Positions 16,867 through 24,854 of a stretch of 64,000 nucleotides of DNA are shown piece after piece. The notes under the pieces are model-generated. The model was not told the origin of the DNA. It did not search any database and saw only the letters and a program-made list of their open reading frames with translations. The position numbers were made by a program, and so were the translations under genes. Position 1 is the stretch's first letter, and every line of letters begins with the position of its first letter. The stretch is from Algoriphagus yeomjeoni (lineage in GTDB: Bacteria; Bacteroidota; Bacteroidia; Cytophagales; Cyclobacteriaceae), in NCBI RefSeq assembly GCF_003259505.1, contig NZ_QLLK01000007.1, positions 62,001 to 126,000 of the forward strand, given 5' to 3'.

Positions 16867-18411
16867 TTACGCATTTATCTTGATGGAATCATTTCCAATA
16901 ATTATTGGCATTTCATTGATTCGTTTTTCTGTTGACCCATTTTCTAATTTCAATACGCCCCGTGGACAAACAGATGAGCAAACTCCGCATCCCACACAAC
17001 TTGCTCTTACGATTTCTTGACCGCGTTGGGCATACCATCGCACATCAATTCCCATTTCGCAGTGCGTAGAGCAGTTTCCGCAGGAGATACATTGTCCGCC
17101 GTTGGTGGTGATTCTGAATCTGGATTTGAAACGCTGAACTAAGCCTAAGTATGCTGCCAGCGGACATCCAAATCTGCACCAAACCCGGTTGCCCATGAAA
17201 GGATAAAACCCAGTGCCAATCACCCCCGCAAAGGCCGACCCAATCGCAAAACCATAGAACGAATGTAATTGGTTCGTGACGTTCCCCAAAAGTGCAAACC
17301 CGGAAAAGTAATTGGCGATAGTCAAGCCTGTCATCACCACGGCCAAAACCAATACGCTGTGAACAATTACGCGCTCGTACTTCCAAGCTTTAAGCGACTT
17401 GTCCGAAAGCTGTCGATAGGGATCTCCGACTGTCTCAGCCAATCCTCCACATCCACAAACCCAGGAGCAATACCATCGCTTTCCATAAAAATATGTAAAC
17501 AGTGGAACGGCAATAATAATCAGCAAAATCCCCCAAATCAGCATAAACATCCCTACTCCACCCGCGCTCAGAAATGTATCAATCTGATAATCGTAAAAGA
17601 AATCGTAATCCAGTGGCCAGATATTTTTGAAGTCAAAATAAGGCTGATTCAGCAAAACGAGAATTTCAGGAATAAGAAAAGCGAAGGCGGTTTGGAAGAA
17701 CATAACCGAAGCCGTGCGTAATTGCTGGTATTTATTTCCCCTGTATTTTCTGAACATCCGCACGCCCATCACGATGATTGCCAAGGTGTAAATCGTCCCA
17801 TAAAGAAACCATTGACTTGCAGGATTCCCACTCAGAATCATGCTTAGCGGCGAGACCATCCAAACTTGGTTAACGATGTAGGCAGGAAACCAATACAAAA
17901 TGACATAGAAAAGGATTAAATAGGCGCCAGTGATCATCCCCATCCAACCCCGGTTTTTCATGGAAGAGTGGAAAATCCCATTGTTTTTGACTCCAGCTGG
18001 CTCGTCTTTGTGCTTTGGAAGATTGTACATCAATCCTCCCAAAACCGCTAATCCGATTGATAACCCCATGAAAAGCCATGGATTGTCGCGAACTGGACTA
18101 TTTACTGAGGCTTGGGCCAGCGGAAAACTGTAGTCATCCCAAATGACTTCATCCCACTTCGACTCACCTTTCAGCGCATCATTGTAGGCATTGAAATTAT
18201 CCTTAAAGCTTGAGATAAATGAGAAGTTGGAGGAGTAGGTTTTACCATACATTGGCGTGAGAATTTCCGCCATTTTCACCTGATGAATATCCTTCGTATT
18301 GGCTAAAACCAGTTCTTCGTTAAGCTTATAGTTGCCCAAAAATGGCATGATAGTGAAGATCGTCAAACCAATCAAAAACAATCCTATTCCTAATCTTTGA
18401 ATCACCTTCAT
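16867..18411 (-). CDS. Membrane polyferredoxin, NapH/CcoG-like 4Fe-4S protein
   Basis: The product has 514 residues with about six membrane segments. Cys-rich elements in order are CSWVCGCGG, CRFGCPLAAYLG, then two ferredoxin motifs CISCGNCSTHC and CVGCGVCSSVCPRG near the C-terminus, enough for two [4Fe-4S] clusters plus the NapH-type CxxxCP pairs. Relatives such as NapH, NosR and CcoG pass electrons between quinone and periplasmic or membrane partners. A large N-terminal periplasmic region (about 30-115) is unlike CcoG. It is 88 bases downstream of the FAD reductase gene and abuts the CslA-like gene, so it may be the last redox gene or the first gene of the glycan unit. The partner is unknown. 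Confidence 0.82.
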   Translation of the reverse strand: MKVIQRLGIGLFLIGLTIFTIMPFLGNYKLNEELVLANTKDIHQVKMAEILTPMYGKTYSSNFSFISSFKDNFNAYNDALKGESKWDEVIWDDYSFPLAQASVNSPVRDNPWLFMGLSIGLAVLGGLMYNLPKHKDEPAGVKNNGIFHSSMKNRGWMGMITGAYLILFYVILYWFPAYIVNQVWMVSPLSMILSGNPASQWFLYGTIYTLAIIVMGVRMFRKYRGNKYQQLRTASVMFFQTAFAFLIPEILVLLNQPYFDFKNIWPLDYDFFYDYQIDTFLSAGGVGMFMLIWGILLIIIAVPLFTYFYGKRWYCSWVCGCGGLAETVGDPYRQLSDKSLKAWKYERVIVHSVLVLAVVMTGLTIANYFSGFALLGNVTNQLHSFYGFAIGSAFAGVIGTGFYPFMGNRVWCRFGCPLAAYLGLVQRFKSRFRITTNGGQCISCGNCSTHCEMGIDVRWYAQRGQEIVRASCVGCGVCSSVCPRGVLKLENGSTEKRINEMPIIIGNDSIKINA

Positions 18412-18499
18412 GTGTGTTTGTTTTGATTTTTATTGGCCACATGGAATCTCGCATGGTTTTTAATTTTCTCTACTATTGACATTATCGTCATGCTCGATT

Positions 18500-19855
18500 T
18501 CATACGCTTGCTCCGAATAGTTTTTGGATAAATGTTTTCTTGGAAACTGTGACGTCTCCGCCGAATTGACTTTTAAAGGCCTTTTGAATTTCTATGTAAT
18601 AAGGTTCAAAAAACTCTGGATCGAAGTTGGCCTTATCGAGTTTGGAAATAACCTTCGTACCCGTCCATTTTCCGCGAATTGCTTGATCGAAAAACTCATG
18701 TCTTAACCGGAAACCGAAATTATTTACGCCAACTATTTTTCCTTCCAAATCCATCAGCAAACGAAACGCAACCTTTCCTCCCCCATGCTCCCAAAAAAAA
18801 GACTGAAAACTTTCAGCATCCCACTTGGCAGGAACTGTACCATATGTTTGGTATTCTATATCCAAAAACTTGGCAGAATTAAACCAAACTCCAGGTTGGT
18901 AAGTGACTTTTTCCCCAGCCAAAATATAGCCCAAGGTTTCACCGTGCATTCTTCCCGTGTACCAAACTTGCTCCACCGGTTTGCGATCTGCAGCCGGAGC
19001 TTCATGAAATTCTGCACAATCACCAATGGAAAACACATGGGGAATGTTCGTCTGGAAACCAAAATCCACTTTCACTCCTCGATTCACTTCCAATTCTGTA
19101 TTTCTAAGAAAGTCTATGCTTGGAGTCACTCCTGCGGTCAATCCAACAAACTGACATGGGATTTCCTCGCCGGATTTAGTTCGGATTGCCCTAACTCTAG
19201 CATTGGGACCAGAGATGATTTCAGCTAATTCCTCATTCAGTCTGAGGTCAATATGATGCTCCCTCATGTGGCGACTTACCAATTCTGATTCTTCTTTTGG
19301 TAAAATATTATCCCAAAACCCAGCTTCTCTCACTAGAAAAGTCACCGGGATATTTTTGTAGGCAAGCATTTCTGCCATCTCTATTCCAATCAAACCTCCA
19401 CCTACGATGACAGCCCGCTGAACTCCAGACTTGGTGTTTTCCTCCATCAGCTCCAAGTCCTGCTTGGAATATAAGCCCTGCACGCCTTGAAGATCCTCAC
19501 CAGGCCAGCCGAACATATTTGGTTTGGAACCCGTAGCGATGACAAGCTCATCGTAAGCTAATTTTTCGCCACTTTGGAAAAGTAGATTCTTGGCAGAAAA
19601 GTCGATTGATTTAACCCAAGCCTCCTTTAGTTCGATTCTGTTTTTCTCCCAAAACCAATTCTCATAGGGCTGCGTGTGCTCGAATTTCATGTGCCCCATG
19701 AAAATGTACATCAGTGCAGTTCGAGAAAAAAAGTACTTGGACTCTCCGGAAATCACGGTAATTCTCACCTGCTCATCCAACTTCCGAAGTTGTCGGGCAC
19801 AGGTAATACCAGCTATTCCGTTGCCGATGATGACGACATGGCGATTTGAACTCAT
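18500..19855 (-). CDS. NAD(P)/FAD-dependent oxidoreductase, NirB/rubredoxin-reductase-like
   Basis: The product has 451 residues with two nucleotide-binding sites: FAD-binding IIGNGIAGITC (9-19) and NAD(P)-binding VIVGGGLIGIEMAE (about 150-163). IATGSKPNMFGWPG joins them, and FSIGDCAEF binds FAD near the end of the core. The last 110 residues extend beyond the usual reductase, with WFNSAKFLDIEYQTYG and WEHGGGKVAFR. The family transfers electrons from NAD(P)H to a small iron-sulfur or similar acceptor. A matching acceptor could be the polyferredoxin encoded next. The gap from DUF547 is 51 bases and all genes share the strand. Nitrite reduction itself is unlikely because no sirohaem subunit is present. 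Confidence 0.8.
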   Translation of the reverse strand: MSSNRHVVIIGNGIAGITCARQLRKLDEQVRITVISGESKYFFSRTALMYIFMGHMKFEHTQPYENWFWEKNRIELKEAWVKSIDFSAKNLLFQSGEKLAYDELVIATGSKPNMFGWPGEDLQGVQGLYSKQDLELMEENTKSGVQRAVIVGGGLIGIEMAEMLAYKNIPVTFLVREAGFWDNILPKEESELVSRHMREHHIDLRLNEELAEIISGPNARVRAIRTKSGEEIPCQFVGLTAGVTPSIDFLRNTELEVNRGVKVDFGFQTNIPHVFSIGDCAEFHEAPAADRKPVEQVWYTGRMHGETLGYILAGEKVTYQPGVWFNSAKFLDIEYQTYGTVPAKWDAESFQSFFWEHGGGKVAFRLLMDLEGKIVGVNNFGFRLRHEFFDQAIRGKWTGTKVISKLDKANFDPEFFEPYYIEIQKAFKSQFGGDVTVSKKTFIQKLFGASV

Positions 19856-19906
19856 TGGTTGGGGGTTGAAATAAGACTCAAATTGAAATTTACCAAAAAC
19901 TTGGTG

Positions 19907-20671
19907 CTATTCGTTCAAATTCCAATCATAATCCAAATGAGAAACTTTCGCACTTGATTTGATTTTGACTGTGCTGTATTTATTCAAGAAATCGATCAGG
20001 CTACCATTTTTAGTAAAGTCACCCTTGAACCATGAGAAAATCGATGAAATCTGAATAGCATCTGGGGTGATTTTATTTCTCGAAGAATCGTTTATAAATC
20101 CTTTGGCTACTTTATCCAATTGTGCATCTATTGTCTTTGCTTCGAAAGCTTCATTAAGCAAAGGCGGGCAAGAAACGGAAGCACAATTGATAGCGAAATG
20201 AATTCTGGGCTCATTAAATTCCTTTCTCAAAATCGAATGTTCGATCTCGTCCAAACTGGATTCCTGGCCTCCAATCTCGAAAAACTTATAGTGCCATACA
20301 TCTTTGATCAAAGGTATTTTCAATGCTGGACCAAGGTCTTTGATGCTTTCCACAGGATAATTATCTACGATCAACTTTACTGTGAAAGCATTATAGGCAT
20401 TGATCCAATAGGCCAACTGCTCATCCTTTGACCATGTTTTCCGATCCGGAGCATTTTCACTTAAGCTTTTCAGATAGGTTTCAAGTTTGGCTTTTTCCTT
20501 AATGAATCCTTTGTAATTGACCGTTCCGTCTTCATTTACATTTGCCTGAAGTAACTCATTCCAAGTTTTATGGCTCGGCGGTGTAGTCGCAGCCATTCCT
20601 GGAACTGAGCTCTGACAGCTTAGTAGGATTATTGACAGGGAAAGGAAGAGATTTAATTTGAAATTTTTCAT
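19907..20671 (-). CDS. DUF547 lipoprotein
   Basis: I take the ATG at 20671 (254 residues), giving a signal peptide with lipobox IILLSC; an ATG 12 codons upstream is less likely. The body is a DUF547 domain: VNYKGFIKEKAKLETYL, LAYWINAYNAFTVKLIVDNY, HFAINCASVSCPPL and ISSIFSWFKGDF. The conserved Asn/His/Cys set in these motifs suggests a papain-like transglutaminase/cysteine protease-type fold, as proposed for the family, but no activity is established. It lies between rhodanese and FAD reductase genes, an arrangement that suggests a shared redox or sulfur role in the envelope. Confidence 0.85.
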   Translation of the reverse strand: MKNFKLNLFLSLSIILLSCQSSVPGMAATTPPSHKTWNELLQANVNEDGTVNYKGFIKEKAKLETYLKSLSENAPDRKTWSKDEQLAYWINAYNAFTVKLIVDNYPVESIKDLGPALKIPLIKDVWHYKFFEIGGQESSLDEIEHSILRKEFNEPRIHFAINCASVSCPPLLNEAFEAKTIDAQLDKVAKGFINDSSRNKITPDAIQISSIFSWFKGDFTKNGSLIDFLNKYSTVKIKSSAKVSHLDYDWNLNE

Positions 20672-20760
20672 TGGGTTGTGTTTAGGATGATTTACGATCC
20701 TATGCAAATTAAAGATGTAATGAACTTGGAATTGGTCGTATACAAGACCAAAAAGGGGAA

Positions 20761-21270
20761 TTAATAAACCTTTTCACCCTTATTCAGCCAGATGCCCCAG
20801 GATTTGGAATAGGTATGAACTTGATACGTGCGATACCCCTCATGAAAAATTGGTTTATCTTCATTTGCCCATTCGATCAATCCTCCATAGAGATTAAAAA
20901 CTTGTTTGAAACCTGCTTCTTTGAGCTTTTTACCTATTTCCTGAGATCGTGCTCCTACTGTGCAATAGACTAAAACTGGCTTATTTTTATCCAAAGCAGC
21001 TACATTATTCATAGAAAAAGTATCGTAACCAACCCAGTTTGCACCTTTCAGATGACTAACAGCAAACTCTTCCTTTTCTCGAGTATCCAACACCTGGAAC
21101 TTTGATAAGTCAGTAATCTGATCGGGTTTTAAAACTGGAAAATCAGAATCATAAAGTGTAAAAAGTAAGGCTTTGTAAGCTACTGATTGGGCAGTTGCAA
21201 TGGGTGAAATAGCCCAGGAGCTTACAAATAAAATTAGTGCAAGAAGGAAAGGGGTTGATGTTGCTTTCAT
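20761..21270 (-). CDS. Exported rhodanese-like sulfurtransferase
   Basis: The product has 169 residues: a signal peptide (hydrophobic 8-20, cleavage near ATAQ) and a single rhodanese domain. VLDTREKEEFAVSHLKGA is the CH2A motif and VYCTVGARSQEIG carries the active-site loop with the catalytic Cys. FNLYGGLIEWAN is the closing motif. It would carry persulfide sulfur or detoxify cyanide in the periplasm. It is the first gene after the Fnr-like regulator, 36 bases downstream on the same strand, so it is probably co-transcribed or controlled by it. Confidence 0.88.
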   Translation of the reverse strand: MKATSTPFLLALILFVSSWAISPIATAQSVAYKALLFTLYDSDFPVLKPDQITDLSKFQVLDTREKEEFAVSHLKGANWVGYDTFSMNNVAALDKNKPVLVYCTVGARSQEIGKKLKEAGFKQVFNLYGGLIEWANEDKPIFHEGYRTYQVHTYSKSWGIWLNKGEKVY

Positions 21271-21306
21271 ACTGCCTCAACTCCAAAAACCTGGTTGCTG
21301 TTCATT

Positions 21307-22020
21307 TCAGGCATAAAAATCAGAAAGCTTCACTAGTCCGCTTTTATCCAGAATAATGATTTTCTTTCCTTTCAGGTCAATCAGCTTATCCTTTTTGAAC
21401 TCAGATAGAAGGCGAATTACTGATTCTGTAGCAGTTCCAATTAGACTTGCCAATTCCTCCCGACTCAGCACCAAATTAATCTGCTGAGGTTCTGAACCAT
21501 CCAGTCCATATGAGCTGGCAAGCTGCAAGAGTAAATAAGCCAAACGCTCCCGGATACTCTTTTGCGAAGCATCTACCAGTTTTTCTTCCATCACTCCGAT
21601 TTCTTGACTGAGTGCTTTTGTGAGTTTGGTGAAAAATGGTCCGCTGCTAATAATGGTTTTGAGGAAAGGCTCTTTAGGAATAAAACAGATTTTTGCGTCC
21701 TCGATCACCATGGCTGAGTTGCTGTAATTTTCTTCACCAAGTAAAGCCGAATATCCTAGAAGTCCGCCTTTGTTTGTGAGGTGAATAATCTGCTCTTTCC
21801 CGTTGGATGCAGTTTTATAAACTTTTACGACTCCAGAATTCACACAAAAAACGCCCAAAGGTTTTGCTCCTTCGTAATAAAGCACCTGCCCTTTACGATG
21901 TGAAATCATATTCTTGTTATCCGAAATATTGCAGGCCTGCTCTTCGGTAAGGTCGGAAAACATGGAGAATTTCCGGCTGGCACAAAGATCACAGGGATGA
22001 ATGGAAGGATTCTTGGACAT
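21307..22020 (-). CDS. Crp/Fnr-family transcription regulator with partial Fnr cysteine set
   Basis: The product has 237 residues: a cNMP-binding-type beta-barrel (35-125), a dimerisation helix, and a Crp-type winged helix-turn-helix with ELASLIGTATESVIRLLSEFKK (about 186-207). Cys10 and Cys13 form an N-terminal CxxC, and Cys112 (AKICFIP) aligns with the central cluster Cys of E. coli FNR. The third N-terminal Cys seen in many relatives is Ser22 here (FSMFSDL), with Cys30 as a possible substitute. It may therefore be an oxygen or NO sensor with altered cluster ligation. It heads the redox gene set on the same strand. Target sites were not found by eye: no clear TTGATnnnnATCAA in the gaps. Confidence 0.83.
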   Translation of the reverse strand: MSKNPSIHPCDLCASRKFSMFSDLTEEQACNISDNKNMISHRKGQVLYYEGAKPLGVFCVNSGVVKVYKTASNGKEQIIHLTNKGGLLGYSALLGEENYSNSAMVIEDAKICFIPKEPFLKTIISSGPFFTKLTKALSQEIGVMEEKLVDASQKSIRERLAYLLLQLASSYGLDGSEPQQINLVLSREELASLIGTATESVIRLLSEFKKDKLIDLKGKKIIILDKSGLVKLSDFYA

Positions 22021-22084
22021 GATTAAATAAAATAATTCGGAAACTGCGAGGCTAATATTAAGTGGTAAATTTACAAAAATGCAT

Positions 22085-22558
22085 TTAAACTGGAGGTTCA
22101 GGGAAACATTTCTCTTGAGTAAACTTCTCTGTAAATGAATTAAAACTCAGGCAAATATGCTGCAAACCATTACTAATGACTAGAAACGGCGTTTTTAATT
22201 CCTTATGATACATGCAGGCTTGCTCTATTGTTTTTTGGGTCAATTTCACCTTTGGAGCTTTACACTCAATTAGCAAATAAGGCTTGCCATCTTTATCCCA
22301 AACGACGAGATCGGTTCGCTTCACCAGACTATTATAGATCAATCCTTTTTCTAAGGCCAAGAGACCTTTAGGAAATTTCAACTGCGTGATCAGGAAATTG
22401 ATCCAATGCTGACGGACCCATTCTTCCGGAGTCAAAACTAAATGCTTTTTGCGCAGCGCATCAAATACCCACATCCTCCCGTCTTTCTCTTGAAGTTGGG
22501 GCTCAAAGTGTGGCAAATTGAGTTCTGGCAATTGAATATGATCCAGATTGGAATCCAT
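22085..22558 (-). CDS. Solitary HSDR_N_2 nuclease-domain protein
   Basis: The product has 157 residues and corresponds to the N-terminal nuclease domain of type I restriction R subunits. The PD-(D/E)xK core is KRTDLVVWDKDGKPYLLIECKAP split as TDLVVWDKDG and LLIECKA, with the Asp and the ExK pair in place. A Gln-rich helix (LTQKTIEQACMYHKEL) follows, as in the family. No helicase, methyltransferase or specificity subunit lies nearby, so this is not a restriction system. Stand-alone copies are very widespread in Bacteroidota and their role is unknown. The long gap to neighbours suggests its own transcription unit. Confidence 0.85.
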   Translation of the reverse strand: MDSNLDHIQLPELNLPHFEPQLQEKDGRMWVFDALRKKHLVLTPEEWVRQHWINFLITQLKFPKGLLALEKGLIYNSLVKRTDLVVWDKDGKPYLLIECKAPKVKLTQKTIEQACMYHKELKTPFLVISNGLQHICLSFNSFTEKFTQEKCFPEPPV

Positions 22559-22608
22559 GGATCAAAGATGCGGAAAATAGCTCAGTTGGGAAAAGGGGGA
22601 TTAACTAA

Positions 22609-23292
22609 CTATTGAAAATCTAAATAAGGTGAGATTTTATCTATCCATTCTTGCTTAAAAATTCTAATTTTCAAAAAATCCTCCGAAGACTGATAATCAC
22701 CATGCTGCTTGCGGTAAGCCACTAAAACCTTTGCTTCTGCATAACTGAAATAAGGATGCTTACTCAGCTCGTCTACCTCCACTTGATTTATTTTGATCGT
22801 TTTAAAAATTCCTGGTGAAAAATTAAAATACTCCCAGATCGCTTCGATAGTTTCCGGCTTCAATCCATAAACTTCGGTGAGCTGGCTCTTACTATGAAGA
22901 CCACCTAAATTCTCTCTAAACTTCACAATTCTGCTGGCTGTACTTTGACCAATACCAGGTACAATTTGTAGGGTTACTGAATCCGCTTCAGCAAAAGGAA
23001 TACGATTAAGGTTGTCGAGTTGCTTGGTGTTCGACTTGGTAATGATTGTATCTTGAGGGTTGAAGACTGGATTAGGCGAGCCCACGAGAACTACTCCAGA
23101 AGCTTGTAAACTATCCAAAGTGGCCAAATATTGAATATGAAAATCTTCCGCATTGGCATTTCTGATTTCTTTGAGAATACCTGTGCATAGTACCAAGAAT
23201 AATAAAACTGGAATAAGCAGGACAAAACCTCTTGATTCTTTACTCGAAAAACCCAGGTAAATTTTGAGCCAATAAAAAAATCTAGCTTTCAT
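22609..23292 (-). CDS. Membrane-anchored helix-hairpin-helix protein (ComEA-like)
   Basis: The product has 227 residues: a short cytosolic N-terminus, one membrane segment (about 20-38), then two helix-hairpin-helix units. The first has IVPGIGQSTASRIVKFRENLGGL with the downstream LTEVYGL (about 108-140); the second has the less canonical VDELSKHPYFSYAEAKVLVAYRKQHG. ComEA-type HhH proteins bind DNA without sequence specificity, in some species during DNA uptake. Here the role is unproven, and no competence genes lie beside it. It faces away from hemA across a 193-base gap. Confidence 0.8.
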   Translation of the reverse strand: MKARFFYWLKIYLGFSSKESRGFVLLIPVLLFLVLCTGILKEIRNANAEDFHIQYLATLDSLQASGVVLVGSPNPVFNPQDTIITKSNTKQLDNLNRIPFAEADSVTLQIVPGIGQSTASRIVKFRENLGGLHSKSQLTEVYGLKPETIEAIWEYFNFSPGIFKTIKINQVEVDELSKHPYFSYAEAKVLVAYRKQHGDYQSSEDFLKIRIFKQEWIDKISPYLDFQ

Positions 23293-23461
23293 AAGATGTG
23301 AAAAAAAATGATTGAACTACTCAACTAAACATAAGGTACTAGTTTTAGATTAAGTAATCAATAGCGTTACTAAATTTGAAAAAAGAGGGCCGCCTTATTT
23401 AGATAGATTCCAAATTAATAGATCCTTACACAAAATGGGCACTTCCCGTGCGTATGTCTGT

Positions 23462-23469
23462 TAAATTTG
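23462..23469 (+). promoter_or_regulatory. -7 promoter element of hemA
   Basis: TAAATTTG matches TAnnTTTG exactly, 17 bases before the hemA start codon, which predicts a leader of about 10 bases. Confidence 0.5.
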
Positions 23470-23485
23470 TATCCCAAGCTTAATT

Positions 23486-24754
23486 ATGATGCAAGTCAAT
23501 TTTAGAGCACTAAGTTTATCACACAAAAATGCCCCTGTTCAGATCAGAGAAATTATCTCTCTAGATGAAAAGGCTGTACACGGTATCTTACTGAAAATCA
23601 AAGACTTTTTTAACTTAACTGACACGCTTATACTTTCCACCTGTAATAGAACGGAGGTGTATTACAGCCATGATCAAGACATCAGTACCGAGATCATCAA
23701 GCTCATTGGACTTGAAAAAGGACTGGTTGATATCGTTAATTATTTAGAATATTTTGAAATTCTAAACGATGATCGCGCTGCGATCCGTCATTTATTCCGC
23801 GTTTCGATGGGACTTGAAGCCCAAGTAGTGGGAGATATTCAGATCTCAAATCAGATCAAGAGAGCCTATCAGGCATCTGCGGATTTGGATATCACTGGAC
23901 CATTCCTTCATCGTTTGATGCATACGGTCTTTTTCACCAATAAGCGCATTGTACAGGAAACGGCATTCAGAGATGGGGCAGCCTCTTTGTCTTACGCAGC
24001 AATTGAATTGATCGAAAGCTTGACTTCGAACACGTTTGAACCAAGAATTCTTCTGATTGGTGTCGGTGAAATAGGTGAAGATGTAGCCAAGAACATGGTG
24101 CATATCCCTACAGCTAAAGTAAAAATCACAAACAGAACCCAGTCCAAAGCAGAAATTATTGCTGCAGAAATGGGCTTTGAAGTAGTTCCTTTTGAAAATT
24201 GCCTAGAAGCGATGGAAGAAGCAGACGTAATAGTAAGTTCTATTCAGCGTTCTGAGCCTTTTATTACAAAGGAGTTGGTAAACAAATTCGAGATCAACAG
24301 TTATAAATTATTAGTAGATCTATCTGTACCTCGAAGCATCGAAACTTCCGTAGAAGATGTTCCTGGAGTTGTACTATACAATGTGGACAACATCAGAAGT
24401 AAGGCTTCAGAGACACTAGAAAAAAGATTGGCGTCAGTTCCCCGTGTGGAAGAAATCATAGAAGAAAGCATCAAGGAGTTTTTCGACTGGAAAAAAGAAA
24501 TGATCGCCTCTCCTACCATCAACAAGCTGAAGCAATCCTTGGAGCAAATCCGTCAGGAGGAAATGGCGAGATTCACGAAAAATGCCGATTCAAAGGAATA
24601 TGCCGTGATTGATAAGATCACAAAAAGTATGATGCAGAAAATCCTGAAGGTTCCTGTGGTGCAACTTCGAGCTGCATGTCAGCGTGATCAAGCCGAAGAA
24701 ATGATTCAAATAATTTCTGACTTATTTGACTTGGAAAAAGTAAAATCAGAATAG
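23486..24754 (+). CDS. hemA: Glutamyl-tRNA reductase
   Basis: The product has 422 residues and makes glutamate-1-semialdehyde from Glu-tRNA(Glu) with NADPH, the first step of the C5 haem pathway. The catalytic Cys lies in LSTCNRTEVYY (about residue 53), and the NADPH site is LLIGVGEIGED (about 190-200). Other family blocks include LFRVSMGLEAQVVGD and the C-terminal dimerisation helices. Two Met codons occur in tandem at the start; either is possible. The next pathway enzyme, hemL, is also in this window (47.9-49.2 kb) but is not linked. An independent terminator follows. Confidence 0.96.
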   Translation: MMQVNFRALSLSHKNAPVQIREIISLDEKAVHGILLKIKDFFNLTDTLILSTCNRTEVYYSHDQDISTEIIKLIGLEKGLVDIVNYLEYFEILNDDRAAIRHLFRVSMGLEAQVVGDIQISNQIKRAYQASADLDITGPFLHRLMHTVFFTNKRIVQETAFRDGAASLSYAAIELIESLTSNTFEPRILLIGVGEIGEDVAKNMVHIPTAKVKITNRTQSKAEIIAAEMGFEVVPFENCLEAMEEADVIVSSIQRSEPFITKELVNKFEINSYKLLVDLSVPRSIETSVEDVPGVVLYNVDNIRSKASETLEKRLASVPRVEEIIEESIKEFFDWKKEMIASPTINKLKQSLEQIRQEEMARFTKNADSKEYAVIDKITKSMMQKILKVPVVQLRAACQRDQAEEMIQIISDLFDLEKVKSE

Positions 24755-24782
24755 AGTCTTACCTACATTCACTCATTAATAA

Positions 24783-24820
24783 AAATGACCAAAGGATTGA
24801 ATCAAACCTTTGGTCATTTT
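24783..24820 (+). terminator. Intrinsic terminator after hemA
   Basis: Long perfect stem AAATGACCAAAGG/CCTTTGGTCATTT (24783-24795 and 24807-24819) with an 11-base loop and a short T-run. Confidence 0.85.
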
Positions 24821-24854
24821 ACCTTTAGCTCCATTCCGAATAACCAATACCTAA

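Noticed and set aside
18500..19855. Nitrite reductase NirB
   Set aside because: Only the FAD reductase part is present; no sirohaem/4Fe-4S nitrite-reducing domain.
22085..22558. Type I restriction system
   Set aside because: Only the HSDR_N domain is present, with no helicase, methyltransferase or specificity gene.
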